64,000 nt of DNA from Streptomyces griseorubiginosus (GTDB lineage: Bacteria; Actinomycetota; Actinomycetes; Streptomycetales; Streptomycetaceae): the NCBI RefSeq assembly GCF_001514195.1, contig NZ_KQ948749.1, positions 1 through 64,000 on the forward strand, written 5' to 3'. Both the position numbers and the translations under genes were made by a program. Shown in pieces: positions 52,795-62,149 of this stretch (the first letter of the stretch is position 1; the number at the start of each line of letters is the position of its first letter). Under the pieces are notes generated by a model. That model ran no database searches, was not told where the DNA came from, and saw only the letters and a list, made by a program, of their open reading frames with translations.

Positions 52795-54810
52795 GTGGTC
52801 CATGAGGTAGGCGGACAGGTGGTGGAGCCGCAGTCGGCGGCGGGAAACCGGCACAGGGTGCGGGTGTCCATCGGCGCGTTGCTGCTCGGCATGCTCATCT
52901 CGGCGCTGGACCAGACCATCGTGTCCACCGCTTTGCCGACGATCGTCAGTGACCTCGGCGGAATGAGTCACCTGTCGTGGGTCGTCACCGCCTACCTGCT
53001 CGCCTCGACCGCCGCGACCCCGCTGTGGGGCAAGCTGGGCGACCAGTACGGGCGCAAGAAGCTTTTCCAGGCCGCGATCGTGATCTTCCTGATCGGATCG
53101 GCGCTGTGCGGTCTGGCGCAGGACATGCCGCAGCTGATCGCGTTCCGCGCGCTTCAAGGGCTCGGCGGCGGTGGCCTGATGGTCCTGTCGATGGCGATCG
53201 TCGGCGACATCGTGCCGCCCCAGGACCGGGGCCGCTACCAGGGCCTGTTCGGTGCCGTCTTCGGCGCGACCAGCGTGCTGGGGCCGTTGCTCGGCGGGCT
53301 GTTCGTGGACCGTCTGAGCTGGCGCTGGGTCTTCTACGTCAACCTGCCCGTCGGTGCCGTCGCCCTGGTGGTGATCGCCGCCGCGCTGCGGGTCCCGGTC
53401 CGGTCGCAGAAGCACCGGATCGACTACCTGGGGACGCTTTTGATCGCGTCCGTCGCCACCTGCCTGATCCTGGTGACCTCGCTCGGCGGCCGGACCTGGG
53501 GATGGACCTCGGTCCCGTTGACAGGGACCGCGGTACTGGGTGCCGTACTTCTCGTGTGGTTCCTGGCCGTCGAGCGCGAGGCTGCCGAACCGGTACTGCC
53601 GTTGCAGCTGTTCCGCATCCGTACGTTCGCGCTGTCCTCGGCGATCAGCTTCGTGATCGGCTTCGCGATGTTCGGTGCGATGACCTACCTGCCGACGTTC
53701 CTCCAGGTCGTGCAGGGGGTGTCGCCCACCATGTCGGGTGTGCACATGCTGCCGATGGTGCTCGGGCTGCTGCTGACGTCCACGCTGTCCGGCCAGATCG
53801 TCTCCCGTACCGGGCGCTGGAAGATCTTCCCGGTGCTCGGCACCGCCGTCACCGCCGCAGGGCTATTGCTGCTGCACCGGCTCACGGAGTCCTCCGGCAA
53901 CCTCGAGATGAGCCTGTACTTCTTCGTGTTCGGCTTCGGGCTCGGCCTGGTCATGCAGGTGCTCGTCCTGATCGTGCAGAACGCGGTGTCGTACGAAAAT
54001 CTGGGGGTCGCCACGTCGGGCGTCACCTTCTTCCGGTCGATCGGCTCAGCGTTCGGCGTCGCCGTCTTCGGCACGGTCTTCACCAGCCGGCTCGACGACA
54101 AGCTGAACGACGTGTTCACCGGGCCGGCCCAGTCCCGGTCGGCCACCGTGCTCGAGGCCGACCCACGTGCCATGGACCGGCTCCCGCCCGAGCTGCGCCC
54201 GTCCGCGCTGCACGCGTACGCCACCGCGATCACCGACGTGTTCCTCTACGCGGCCCCGGTCGTCCTGCTCGCCTTCGCGCTGACCTGGTTCCTCAAGGAG
54301 GACAGGCTGCGCGGCTCGGTCACCGCGCCCGACATGGCGCAGGCCCTCAGCGTCCACCCCGTGCACCGCTCCTCGCGCGAGGAGGCGCAACGGGCCCTGT
54401 CCGTCCTCGGGTCACGAGACGGACGGCGCGGCATCTACGAGAAGATCACCGCCACGGCCGGATACGACCTCCTGCCCGCCTCCAGCTGGCTCCTGCTGCG
54501 GGCCCTACGACCGGACAGGTCATTGCCGCCGGCACGGCTCGCCGAGTACAGCCAGGTGCCGCTGCCGGTGATCCAGGCCGCCCTGCGGCAGATCGAGCAG
54601 CTGCAGTTGGCCACGATCGAGGGCACGGACCTGACCCTCACCGAAGCGGGCCGCGACGCCGCGGCCCGGCTGTCGGCGGCCCGCCGGGACTCTCTCACCG
54701 AGCTGCTCGGAGACTGGTGGGGACCCGACCGGCCGACGGACCTGATCGAACTGGTCGACGAGTTGTCGTCGCAGCTCTCCGCCTCCGACGGGGAACGACC
54801 GAGCCTCTAG
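52795..54810 (+). CDS. DHA2-family (EmrB/QacA) exporter with C-terminal winged-helix domain
   Basis: A protein of 671 aa. The first about 490 residues give 14 membrane helices with the DHA2 signatures LDQTIVSTALPTIV and GKLGDQYGRKKLF (motif A) and GPLLGGLFVDRLSWRWVFYV (motif C). The last about 150 residues are soluble and read as a MarR/PadR-like winged helix: LPASSWLLLRALRPD, RLAEYSQVPLPVIQAALRQI and LTLTEAGRDAAARL. I chose GTG with GGAGG upstream; an ATG 22 codons earlier has no ribosome site. It exports amphipathic compounds; the tail may sense substrate or bind DNA. Confidence 0.85.
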   Translation: MVHEVGGQVVEPQSAAGNRHRVRVSIGALLLGMLISALDQTIVSTALPTIVSDLGGMSHLSWVVTAYLLASTAATPLWGKLGDQYGRKKLFQAAIVIFLIGSALCGLAQDMPQLIAFRALQGLGGGGLMVLSMAIVGDIVPPQDRGRYQGLFGAVFGATSVLGPLLGGLFVDRLSWRWVFYVNLPVGAVALVVIAAALRVPVRSQKHRIDYLGTLLIASVATCLILVTSLGGRTWGWTSVPLTGTAVLGAVLLVWFLAVEREAAEPVLPLQLFRIRTFALSSAISFVIGFAMFGAMTYLPTFLQVVQGVSPTMSGVHMLPMVLGLLLTSTLSGQIVSRTGRWKIFPVLGTAVTAAGLLLLHRLTESSGNLEMSLYFFVFGFGLGLVMQVLVLIVQNAVSYENLGVATSGVTFFRSIGSAFGVAVFGTVFTSRLDDKLNDVFTGPAQSRSATVLEADPRAMDRLPPELRPSALHAYATAITDVFLYAAPVVLLAFALTWFLKEDRLRGSVTAPDMAQALSVHPVHRSSREEAQRALSVLGSRDGRRGIYEKITATAGYDLLPASSWLLLRALRPDRSLPPARLAEYSQVPLPVIQAALRQIEQLQLATIEGTDLTLTEAGRDAAARLSAARRDSLTELLGDWWGPDRPTDLIELVDELSSQLSASDGERPSL

Positions 54811-55009
54811 GTGCCCGGGGAACGCGCTCGTCGCATCTGATCCCGGGGGCATGCGCCACTCCGGATCGGGAGGGTCAGCGTCTCTCTCCGCGCCGGGCTG
54901 GGGCGCTCCACGGGCGGTTGCCCGGCAGCCCCATGGCGGCTGTCAGGCCGTCCCGAAGGCCCTGCCATGTGTGTGTGGCTGCGCGGTGGCCCACCTGGCC
55001 CCTGAGGCC

Positions 55010-55879
55010 TCAGGCTGCCGCGTCCTGTGCGGGCCGGTTGGAGTCCGCAGTCCATGACGCCAGGAACAGAAGCCCGTCGTGGGACGGGGTCCCGGGATCG
55101 GCTGTCGCGACGACCAGTTTCTGGGTGGGGTCGGCGGTGCAGGTCAGGGTGTCCCAGTCGAGGGTGAGGTCGCCGACGATCGGGTGGTGCAGCCTCTTGG
55201 TGCCCATCCACAGGCCGTTCATCTGTCGGCCCGCCCACCACTGCCGGAAGTCGGCGTCGGCGACCGACAACTCGCCGACGAGTGCGGCCAGCTTCGGGTC
55301 ACCGGGGTACCGGGCGGCCTCCAGGCGCAGATGGGTCACGCAGATTCGGGCGTTCGTCCTCCAGTCGAGGCAGAGCTCGCGGAAGGCGGGGTCGGTGAAC
55401 ATCAGCCGCGCGTAGTTGCGCCTGTTCGCGGGGAGCTTGTCGAAGTCGGTGAGCAGAGCGGCTGCGAGAGGACTCCAGGAGAGGATGTCCAGGTGCCGGC
55501 CCAGGACGAGTGCGGGGGTCGTGGACAGTTCGTCCATGATGCGTCTGAGCTGCGGATGGACCTTCTGCGCCGGCCGGCGACGCGGTGCGCACGTGCCCTT
55601 TGCCGACAGCTCGAACAGGTGGTCGCGCTGAGCGTCGTCGAGGTGCAGGACGCGGGCGAGCATGTCGAGCACCGTCCTCGGCACGGGGGTGCGCCCCTGC
55701 TCCAGCCGCGCGTAGGCACGGGTGCTGATGCCCACGAGGTGAGCGACCTCCTCACGGCGCAGCCCTGGCACGCGCCGGGGCGCCCCGGACTCGGGCAGAC
55801 CGACGGTCCGCGGGCTGAGCTGGGCCCGGCGCACCCTGAGGAATTCTCCCAGTTCAGACAAATGTGCTTCGGTGTGCAT
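55010..55879 (-). CDS. MmyB-like XRE regulator (paralogue 2)
   Basis: A protein of 289 aa, the same length as paralogue 1. HTH: VPGLRREEVAHLVGISTRAY then ARLEQGR. Ligand domain: IMDELSTTPALVLGRHLDIL, SWSPLAAALLTDF, HPIVGDLTLDWDTL. The ATG is 35 nt from a G5A/TC3 palindrome on the upstream side. It is downstream of and co-directional with paralogue 3, with its own promoter element. Confidence 0.9.
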   Translation of the reverse strand: MHTEAHLSELGEFLRVRRAQLSPRTVGLPESGAPRRVPGLRREEVAHLVGISTRAYARLEQGRTPVPRTVLDMLARVLHLDDAQRDHLFELSAKGTCAPRRRPAQKVHPQLRRIMDELSTTPALVLGRHLDILSWSPLAAALLTDFDKLPANRRNYARLMFTDPAFRELCLDWRTNARICVTHLRLEAARYPGDPKLAALVGELSVADADFRQWWAGRQMNGLWMGTKRLHHPIVGDLTLDWDTLTCTADPTQKLVVATADPGTPSHDGLLFLASWTADSNRPAQDAAA

Positions 55880-55914
55880 AGCAGCGAGTGTCGCAGTATC
55901 CAGTCGAAATGTGA

Positions 55915-55935
55915 GGGGGAGAGTTCTGTCCCGGG
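55915..55935 (-). promoter_or_regulatory. G4A/TC4-type element, site G (MmyB-like regulator 2)
   Basis: On the plus strand GGGGGAGAGTTCTGTCCCGG, i.e. GGGGA-N8-TCCC; one arm is a base shorter than in the other sites. It is about 36 nt before the regulator start on the minus strand. Confidence 0.6.
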
Positions 55936-55977
55936 TTTGTCGCCTGTCGAATTGCTGGGGCCGAGGAGGTCTTCGTA

Positions 55978-56856
55978 TCAGCCGGTCACACCGGCCTGAC
56001 CGGTCGTGAGCCCGCCGGGCCGACCGGCAGCCCGCGAGGCGAGGGCGCTCAGTCCGTCGTACGACGGCGTGCCTGGCTCCGCCGTCCAGACGACGAGTTC
56101 CTGATCGGGGTTGCCGCCGCAGATGAGGGTGTCCCAGTCCAGGACGAGTTCGCCCACGACGGGATGGTGGAACCTCTTGACGCCCGCCCTGCGCGAGGGC
56201 GCGTGACGGCCTCCCCACCATCGCCCGAAGTCACTGTCCTCCACGGAGAGTTCCCCGACCAAGTTGATCAGCTGTGGATCCTCGGGATGTTTGGCGGTCT
56301 CCATGCGCAGATGGGACACGCAGTCACGGGCGACGGCCCGCCAGTCCGCGTAGAGCGTCCGCATGCCGGGATCGGTGAAGAGGATGCGGACGCAGTTCCG
56401 CCTGCCTTCCGGCACCTTCGCGAAGTCGGTGAACAAGGCGGCAGCGAGCGGATTCCAGGCCAGGATGTCCATACGGCGACCGATCACCACACCGGGACTC
56501 ACGGTGAGGTCGTCGAGCAGGCGGAGCAGCTGTGGGTGCGCCTTCTGTGCGGCTGGTCGGCGGTGTCGTGCCCGTTGCCGGCCGGCCAGTTCGAACAGGT
56601 GGTCACGTTGGCGATCCGACAGGCGCAGGACATGGGCGAGAGCGGCCAGCACCGATGCGGACGGCTGGATGCGGCCCTGCTCCAGCCGTGTGTAGTAGTC
56701 GCTGCTGATAGCGGCGAGCAGGGCGACCTCCTCCCTGCGCAGACCGGGCACACGCCGACCACCGGTGTCGGGCAGACCGACGGTGCGCGGGGTCAGCTCG
56801 GCCCTCCGCGACTTGAGGATTTCTCCCAGCTCACTCAGATGCGCGTCGGCGGCCAT
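55978..56856 (-). CDS. MmyB-like XRE regulator (paralogue 3)
   Basis: A protein of 292 aa. HTH: VPGLRREEVALLAAISSDYY then TRLEQGR; ligand domain: LLDDLTVSPGVVIGRRMDIL, AWNPLAAALFTDF, HPVVGELVLDWDTL. Closest in character to paralogue 1. The ATG lies 33 nt from palindrome E. It may control the aldo/keto reductase and alcohol dehydrogenase genes upstream. Confidence 0.9.
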   Translation of the reverse strand: MAADAHLSELGEILKSRRAELTPRTVGLPDTGGRRVPGLRREEVALLAAISSDYYTRLEQGRIQPSASVLAALAHVLRLSDRQRDHLFELAGRQRARHRRPAAQKAHPQLLRLLDDLTVSPGVVIGRRMDILAWNPLAAALFTDFAKVPEGRRNCVRILFTDPGMRTLYADWRAVARDCVSHLRMETAKHPEDPQLINLVGELSVEDSDFGRWWGGRHAPSRRAGVKRFHHPVVGELVLDWDTLICGGNPDQELVVWTAEPGTPSYDGLSALASRAAGRPGGLTTGQAGVTG

Positions 56857-56888
56857 GACTCCAGTGTGGCATCGCTCGGTGACCGAAA

Positions 56889-56912
56889 GGGGGGTAAGGA
56901 TTTCTCCCCTGG
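56889..56912 (-). promoter_or_regulatory. G4A/TC4-type element, site E (MmyB-like regulator 3)
   Basis: On the minus strand CCAGGGGAGAAATCCTTACC plus CCCC; GGGGA-N9-ACCCC, one base longer in the centre than sites A and D. It ends 33 nt before the regulator start. Confidence 0.7.
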
Positions 56913-57604
56913 ATACGGGATTCCCCGGATAAAATCCGCCCCTTCGCGGGTTCCGGTGAAAGTGGCAGGGTATGTGGTGTGTCCGGTGACCGGAACCGGT
57001 CTGCGGAGCGCACACACCCAGGCCGACATCCGGAATGAACGATTTCCCGGATGTCACCGATATTGAATATCTCTGAGCCAGGCAGAGGAGGGGCGGAGGG
57101 CCGGTGCGGACGATCGTCCCTTGCTTCGGCGACAGCCTGGCGCTCACCGGTCCCGCGCCGCTCGCCGACGCCCACATCGCGGCGGATGACGCGGCGAAGC
57201 CACCGGAGGAGGGCGCCGGCCGGCGGTCGCACACCACAGCGAGCGAGCGCGCTGCGCCTGTTCCCGCAGTCCCCGCGGTGAACGGGTCTCCCCCACTCGA
57301 CGCGATCAAGCGCGCATAGGCGCCGACCCGATAGTGGACGCCAGGTGACGCAAGCTGTCGGAGGCCGGGCTACCGAACTCCGCAGTCCACACGCCGAGTT
57401 GCGGCCCGGGGTCCTCAGCGCACTGAAAAGTGGGGCGCTCGTGGGCCTGGTTCCGGTTCCGCAGCGGGAGGCGGCCATTCGCACGCTGCCGCGATCCCGT
57501 GGAGGAAACACCCGGGCATCAGGGGAACCTCTTCACGCCGTGCTCGGGTCGGCCATCGACCCGGCCGTCGCGGCGGCAGCGTCCTGCTGGAGGGCCACAG
57601 CCTC
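56913..57604. other. gap of about 690 nt, no gene seen
   Basis: Between the regulator promoter and the broken aldo/keto reductase there are only Ala/Pro-rich frames without ribosome sites or family motifs. The part near 56980-57000 contains a GGTGACCGGAACCGG-type partial palindrome. It may be decayed coding sequence. Confidence 0.45.
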
Positions 57605-58607
57605 TCAGCGGGCCGGGGGCCGGTCGGCGGCGCTCATTCCAGTGGCGTTCCGAGGCGTGTAGTGCTCCTCGATCGCGGCGGTTTCCTCGTCCGTCAAGGT
57701 GATGTCGAGGGCCGCAGCGGCGTCCTCCAGGTGCCGCGGCTTGGAAGCCCCGACGATCGGAGCGCTGACGACGGGATTGGCCAGGACCCACGCGAGCGCG
57801 ATCGTGGCCATGGAGACTCCGCGTGCCTCGGCGATGGACTGCACCGCCCCGACGATCTTTCGATTCGACTCCTCCTCGGTGAACAGACGCCCGTAGGCGG
57901 CGTCGGTTCCCGACCGCGTGGTCTCCGCCCCCCCATGGCCGGGTGAGCCTGCCGCGCGCCAGCGGGCTCCAGGGAACGCTCCCCACACCCTGATCGGCGA
58001 GCAGCCCGAACATCTCCCGCTCCTCTTCGCGCATGAGGAGGTTGTACTGGTCCTGCATGGACACGAACCGTGTCCATCCGTTCAGGTCGGCGGTGTACTG
58101 CAGCTTGGCGAACTCCCAGGCCAGCATCGACGACGCTCCGATATAGCGCGCCTTGCCCGCCTTCACGACATCGTGAAGGGCCTCCATCGTCTCCTCGGCG
58201 GGCGTCTCGTAGTCGAGGCGGTGGATCTGGTACAGATCCACGTAGTCGGTGCCGAGCCGGGTCAGCGACGCATCGATCTGCTCCATGATCGCCTTGCGTG
58301 AGGTCCCGGATCCGCCCGGGCCGCCGTGCATCGGGTAGAAGACCTTGGTGGCGAGGACGATGTCCTCGCGGCGCGAGTACTTGTTGATCGCGCGCCCGAC
58401 GATCTCCTCCGAGCTGCCGAAGCTGTAGGCGTTGGCGGTGTCCCAGAACGTGATGCCCAGTTCGACGGCCTGCCGGAATATCGGCTCCGCCTCCTCTTCA
58501 CCGAGCGCCCATTTACTGAAGCCGCTCGCGGTGTCCCCGAACGTCATACAGCCGAGCGCCAGTCGGCTGACAACAAGCCCTGAGCTTCCCAGTCGTGTGT
58601 ATTCCAC
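57605..58607 (-). pseudogene. aldo/keto reductase with homopolymer frameshift
   Basis: Starts at GTG (VEYTRLGSSGLVVSRLALGC) with AAGGAC just upstream. AKR residues are in place: D and Y in WDTANAYSFG, K in VLATKVFYP, H in LYQIHRLDYE. After SPLARGRLTRPW the frame breaks in a run of seven G (57928-57934 as C). With six G the frame continues AETTRSGTDAAYGRLFTEEE to the normal end, giving 333 aa. It is either a real frameshift, a slippage-prone switch, or a read error. The upstream sequence is a GACAAG-type simple repeat. Confidence 0.82.
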
Positions 58608-58655
58608 GTCCTTGTCCCTCTCCTTGTCCTTGTCCTCGTCCCCCTGATCACCGAG

Positions 58656-59651
58656 CTACCAGGCGTACGCCTCGGGCGCCTCTCCACCCGGCCCCGGCCA
58701 GATCTCGTCGAGCTCTCGCAGGGTTTCGGCCGACAGGTTCAGGTGCGGTGCCCGGAGTGTCCGGTGCAGCTGCTCGGGCGTTCGTGGCCCGACGATGGTG
58801 GTCGCGACCGCCGGGTTGTGCAGCAGCCAGGCGAGCGCGACGTCCGCAGGTCGCTCGCCGAGGTCCGCACACAGTGCTTCGTACCGTTCGAGTTGCGACC
58901 GGTGGCGCTCGACGGCGGCCAGGAAGTCGGGAGATGAGCGTCGACCGCTGTCGGCCTTCTGCAGGGCACCGCCGAGCAGGCCCCCGCCCAGCGGGCTCCA
59001 CGGGATCAGGCCGATGCCGTAGTGGCGCAGTGCGGGGATCAGCTCCAGTTCGACCGTACGAGCGGTGAGGTTGTAGAGACTCTGCTCGGAGACGAGGCCG
59101 AGAAAGTGACGCCTGCCGGCTTCCTGCTGGGCGGTCGCGACGTGCCAGCCGGCGAAGTTGCTGCTGCCGACATAGGTGACCTTGCCCTCTCGGACGAGTT
59201 GCTCCATGGCCTGCCAGATCTCGTCCCACGGTGTGGAACGGTCGACATGGTGCATCTGATACAGGTCGATGTGATCGGTTCCCAGCCGCTGGAGACTGTC
59301 TTCGGCTGCCTTGCGGATCTTGTACGCGGACAGGTGCCTGTCGTTCGGGCCGGTTCCCATGGGCTGGTACAACTTGGTCGCCAGCACGATCCGGTCGCGT
59401 CGGCCTCCGCCCTGGGCCAGCCACCGGCCGATGATCTATTCCGAGAGGCCGTATCCCTGTTCCATGTCGGGGGACTGCGGCCCTCCGTAGGCGTCGGCGG
59501 TGTCCACGAAGTTGATGCCTTCCTCGACTGCGCGGTCGAGAAGGTCGAGACTGGTGGACGCGTCCGTGACCCAGCCGAAGTTCATGGTTCCCAGGCCGAG
59601 TTTGCTCACCTTCAGACCTGTGCGGCCGAGGTGGTCGTACGTCATCGTCAT
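58656..59651 (-). pseudogene. aldo/keto reductase with in-frame amber codon
   Basis: The full frame is 331 codons: YDHLGRTGLKVSKLGLGTMN, D/Y in VDTADAYGG, K in VLATKLYQP, H in LYQMHHVDRS, NADP end VGPRTPEQLHRTL. Codon 72 is TAG at 59438-59436, between GYGLSE and IIGRWLAQGG, where the family has a codon for Glu or a similar residue; a single substitution from GAG or CAG explains it. Downstream translation could only resume from an internal start (59387), without the first 88 residues and the catalytic Tyr. It ends 49 nt upstream of its frameshifted neighbour. Confidence 0.85.
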
Positions 59652-59697
59652 CGGGGATTCTCCGTTGGTACCGGTCGTACGTCGCCGACGGTCCGGG

Positions 59698-60741
59698 TCA
59701 GGCCAGCGTCGCGATGTCGATCACGAAGCGGTAGCGCACATCGGAGGCCAGGACGCGCTCGTACGCCTCGTTCGTCTTCTCCACCGGGATGACCTCGACC
59801 TCCGCGCCGATCCCGTGCTCGCCGCAGAAGTCCAGCATTTCCTGCGTCTCCCGGATGCCGCCGATGGACGAACCGGCGTAGGAGCGGCCTCGGGCGAGAA
59901 GGGAGAACACGTTGAGCGACAGCGGTTCCGCCGGGGCGCCCACGTTGACCATGGTGCCGCCCACGGCCAGCAGGGAGAGGTAGGCGTCGACGTCGAGTGT
60001 GGCGCTCACGGTGTTGACGATGAGGTCGAAGGAACCTGCCAGTTCCTCGAACGTGGTCGGGTCACCGGTGGCGTGGTAGTGGTCGGCGCCCAGGCGCAGA
60101 CCGTCGTCCATCTTCTTCAACGACTGCGAGAGGACGGTGACTTCCGCGCCCATCGCGTGCGCGAACTTGACGCCCATGTGTCCCAGTCCGCCCAGCCCGA
60201 CGATGGCCACCTTCTTGCCGGGACCGGCGCCCCAGCGGTGCAGTGGCGAGTAGGTCGTGATGCCCGCGCACAGCAGTGGGGCAGCCTCGTCCAGGGCGAC
60301 GCCTGCGGGGACGCGGACGACGAAGTGTTCGTCGACGACGATGTGGGTGGTGTATCCGCCCTGGGTCCGCGTCCCGTCCCGGTCGACGGAACCGTAGGTG
60401 AGCGTGCTGCCGTTGAGGCAGTACTGCTCCTCACCCTTGCGGCATGAGTCGCAGGTGCGGCAGGAGTCGACCAGGCAGCCGACGCCGACGCGGTCACCCG
60501 CGGCGTACTTGCCGACCTCGGAACCGACTCGGGTGACGACTCCGGTGATCTCGTGGCCGGGGGCCACCGGGTAGTGCACCGGGCCCCAGTCGCCACGAAC
60601 GTGGTGGATGTCCGAGTGGCAGATGCCGACGTACTTGATCTCGATGAGGACATCGCGCGGGCCGACTTCGCGGCGCTCGACGGAGGTCCGGGTAAGCGGT
60701 TCGGTCGCGGACGTAGCGGCGTACGCGTTGACGGTGAACAC
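59698..60741 (-). CDS. zinc-dependent NAD(P) alcohol dehydrogenase (YahK/AdhC-like)
   Basis: A protein of 347 aa. Catalytic zinc ligands C41 (GICHSDIH) and H63-E64 (GHE); structural zinc Cys 94, 97, 100 and 108 in CRTCDSCRKGEEQYC; Rossmann loop VGLGGLGHMGVKFAHAMGAE. This is the broad-range aldehyde reductase/cinnamyl-type group. I chose GTG at 60741 (FTVNAYAATS) because GGGGAGA lies 5-6 nt upstream and family members start there; an ATG four codons earlier is less likely. It is divergent from an aldo/keto reductase across a gap holding palindrome F. Confidence 0.9.
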   Translation of the reverse strand: MFTVNAYAATSATEPLTRTSVERREVGPRDVLIEIKYVGICHSDIHHVRGDWGPVHYPVAPGHEITGVVTRVGSEVGKYAAGDRVGVGCLVDSCRTCDSCRKGEEQYCLNGSTLTYGSVDRDGTRTQGGYTTHIVVDEHFVVRVPAGVALDEAAPLLCAGITTYSPLHRWGAGPGKKVAIVGLGGLGHMGVKFAHAMGAEVTVLSQSLKKMDDGLRLGADHYHATGDPTTFEELAGSFDLIVNTVSATLDVDAYLSLLAVGGTMVNVGAPAEPLSLNVFSLLARGRSYAGSSIGGIRETQEMLDFCGEHGIGAEVEVIPVEKTNEAYERVLASDVRYRFVIDIATLA

Positions 60742-60958
60742 GTTTCTCCCCATCTCCCAGGAGTGGATCCGGTCGCATGCGCGGCATGTCGGTGCGGCAG
60801 CCTTCGCCTTCACGACTCGTTCACGCAAGGCTCCGATTCTTCACTGACACCATGAATTCAGCGTTCATGATTCATGGGCCCGGAAGAGAACAGGCCGCCG
60901 CATGCCGCGCATTAGACGCTTGCACAATCCGTCAACGTTGTGCAGGGGGAGGCATTTA

Positions 60959-60981
60959 CCCGGGGAAGATTCCTTACCCCC
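60959..60981. promoter_or_regulatory. G4A/TC4-type element, site F (ADH/AKR divergent promoter)
   Basis: CCCGGGGAAGATTCCTTACC plus CCC; GGGGA-N9-ACCCC, as in site E. A partial second copy, GGGGGAGGCATTTACCC, overlaps its left flank (60945-60961). It is about 106 nt before the aldo/keto reductase start. Confidence 0.7.
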
Positions 60982-61086
60982 TTGGGATATCGAGTGCTGG
61001 GTACGGTGCTCAAAGCATCTCGACACCGAAATACGGAAATTCCCACACCCGACCGGCAGGCTCGTCAACGATGCGCAGGAGGAAGA

Positions 61087-62073
61087 ATGCACACACGAAC
61101 CCTCGGACGCGACCTCCAGGTCTCCGCCATCGGCCTCGGTGCCATGGGCATGTCCCAGAGTTACGGTCCGAACCCCGGTGACCGGAGCGACATGATCGCC
61201 GTGCTCCGCGGAGCCGTCGACCTGGGAGTCACATTCTTCGACACCGCGGAGGTGTACGGCCCCTACGTCAACGAGGAACTTGTCGGAGAGGCCCTCGCTC
61301 CGTTGCGTGACCAGGTCGTCATCGCCACCAAGTTCGGCTTCCGCATCGAGGACGGTGCCTCCGTCGGACTGAACAGCCGGCCCGAACAGATCCGCGCCGT
61401 CGCGACGGCCTCCCTCAAACGGCTCGGGGTCGAGAGGCTCGACCTCTTCTACCAGCATCGCGTCGACCCGGAGGTGCCGATCGAGGACGTTGCGGGAACA
61501 GTGGGCGAGCTCGTCGAGGAAGGCAAGGTCCGCTGCTTCGGGCTCTCGGAGGCCAGCGGTGAGACCATCCGACGTGCCCACTCGGTCCACCCCGTGACGG
61601 CGGTGCAGAGCGAGTACTCGTTGTGGACCCGGGATCCCGAGCCGGAGGTCCTGCCGACGTGCGCGGCGCTCGGCATCGGCTTCGTGCCCTTCAGCCCACT
61701 CGGCAAGGGGTTCCTGACCGGGGCGGTGGACGCCTCGACACCGTTCGCGGCCGACGACGTCCGCACCACCATTCCGCGGTTCACGGCCGAGAACCGGGCG
61801 GCGAACCAGGCTCTCGTCGAACACATCACATCGCTCGCCCGAGGCAAGGACGCGACACCGGGACAGATCGCACTCGCCTGGCTGCTCGCCCAGCACCCGT
61901 CGATCGTTCCCATTCCGGGAACCCGGCGCAGCGCGCGCATCGAGGAGAACGCCGGCGCCACTGACGTTCCGTTCTCCGCCGACGAACTGTCCGACCTGAA
62001 CGACCTCGCAGACCGGATCGGGGTCAAGGGAGACCGTTACAACGAGCACCACATGTCCCTGGTGAACAGGTAG
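61087..62073 (+). CDS. aldo/keto reductase (AKR13-like)
   Basis: A protein of 328 aa and the only intact aldo/keto reductase here. VSAIGLGAMGMSQSYGP and FFDTAEVYGPYVNEELVGEA (catalytic D and Y), K in VIATKFGF, H in FYQHRVDPEVP, and the NADP end VPIPGTRRSARIEENAGA. The ATG has AGGAGGAAGA immediately upstream; the longer frame runs through palindrome F and is rejected. The YakC/AKR13 type reduces aldehydes and methylglyoxal. Confidence 0.9.
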   Translation: MHTRTLGRDLQVSAIGLGAMGMSQSYGPNPGDRSDMIAVLRGAVDLGVTFFDTAEVYGPYVNEELVGEALAPLRDQVVIATKFGFRIEDGASVGLNSRPEQIRAVATASLKRLGVERLDLFYQHRVDPEVPIEDVAGTVGELVEEGKVRCFGLSEASGETIRRAHSVHPVTAVQSEYSLWTRDPEPEVLPTCAALGIGFVPFSPLGKGFLTGAVDASTPFAADDVRTTIPRFTAENRAANQALVEHITSLARGKDATPGQIALAWLLAQHPSIVPIPGTRRSARIEENAGATDVPFSADELSDLNDLADRIGVKGDRYNEHHMSLVNR

Positions 62074-62149
62074 TCACCTCCGTCAAGCACGCACCGACCG
62101 ATCCTGATCACCCGCTGCGCTGCGCCGATTGCGAAGACCGGAGCCTTCC

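Noticed and set aside
56831..57511. 226-codon minus-strand frame upstream of the third MmyB-like gene
   Set aside because: It overlaps the regulator start and palindrome E in a different frame and has no motif or ribosome site.
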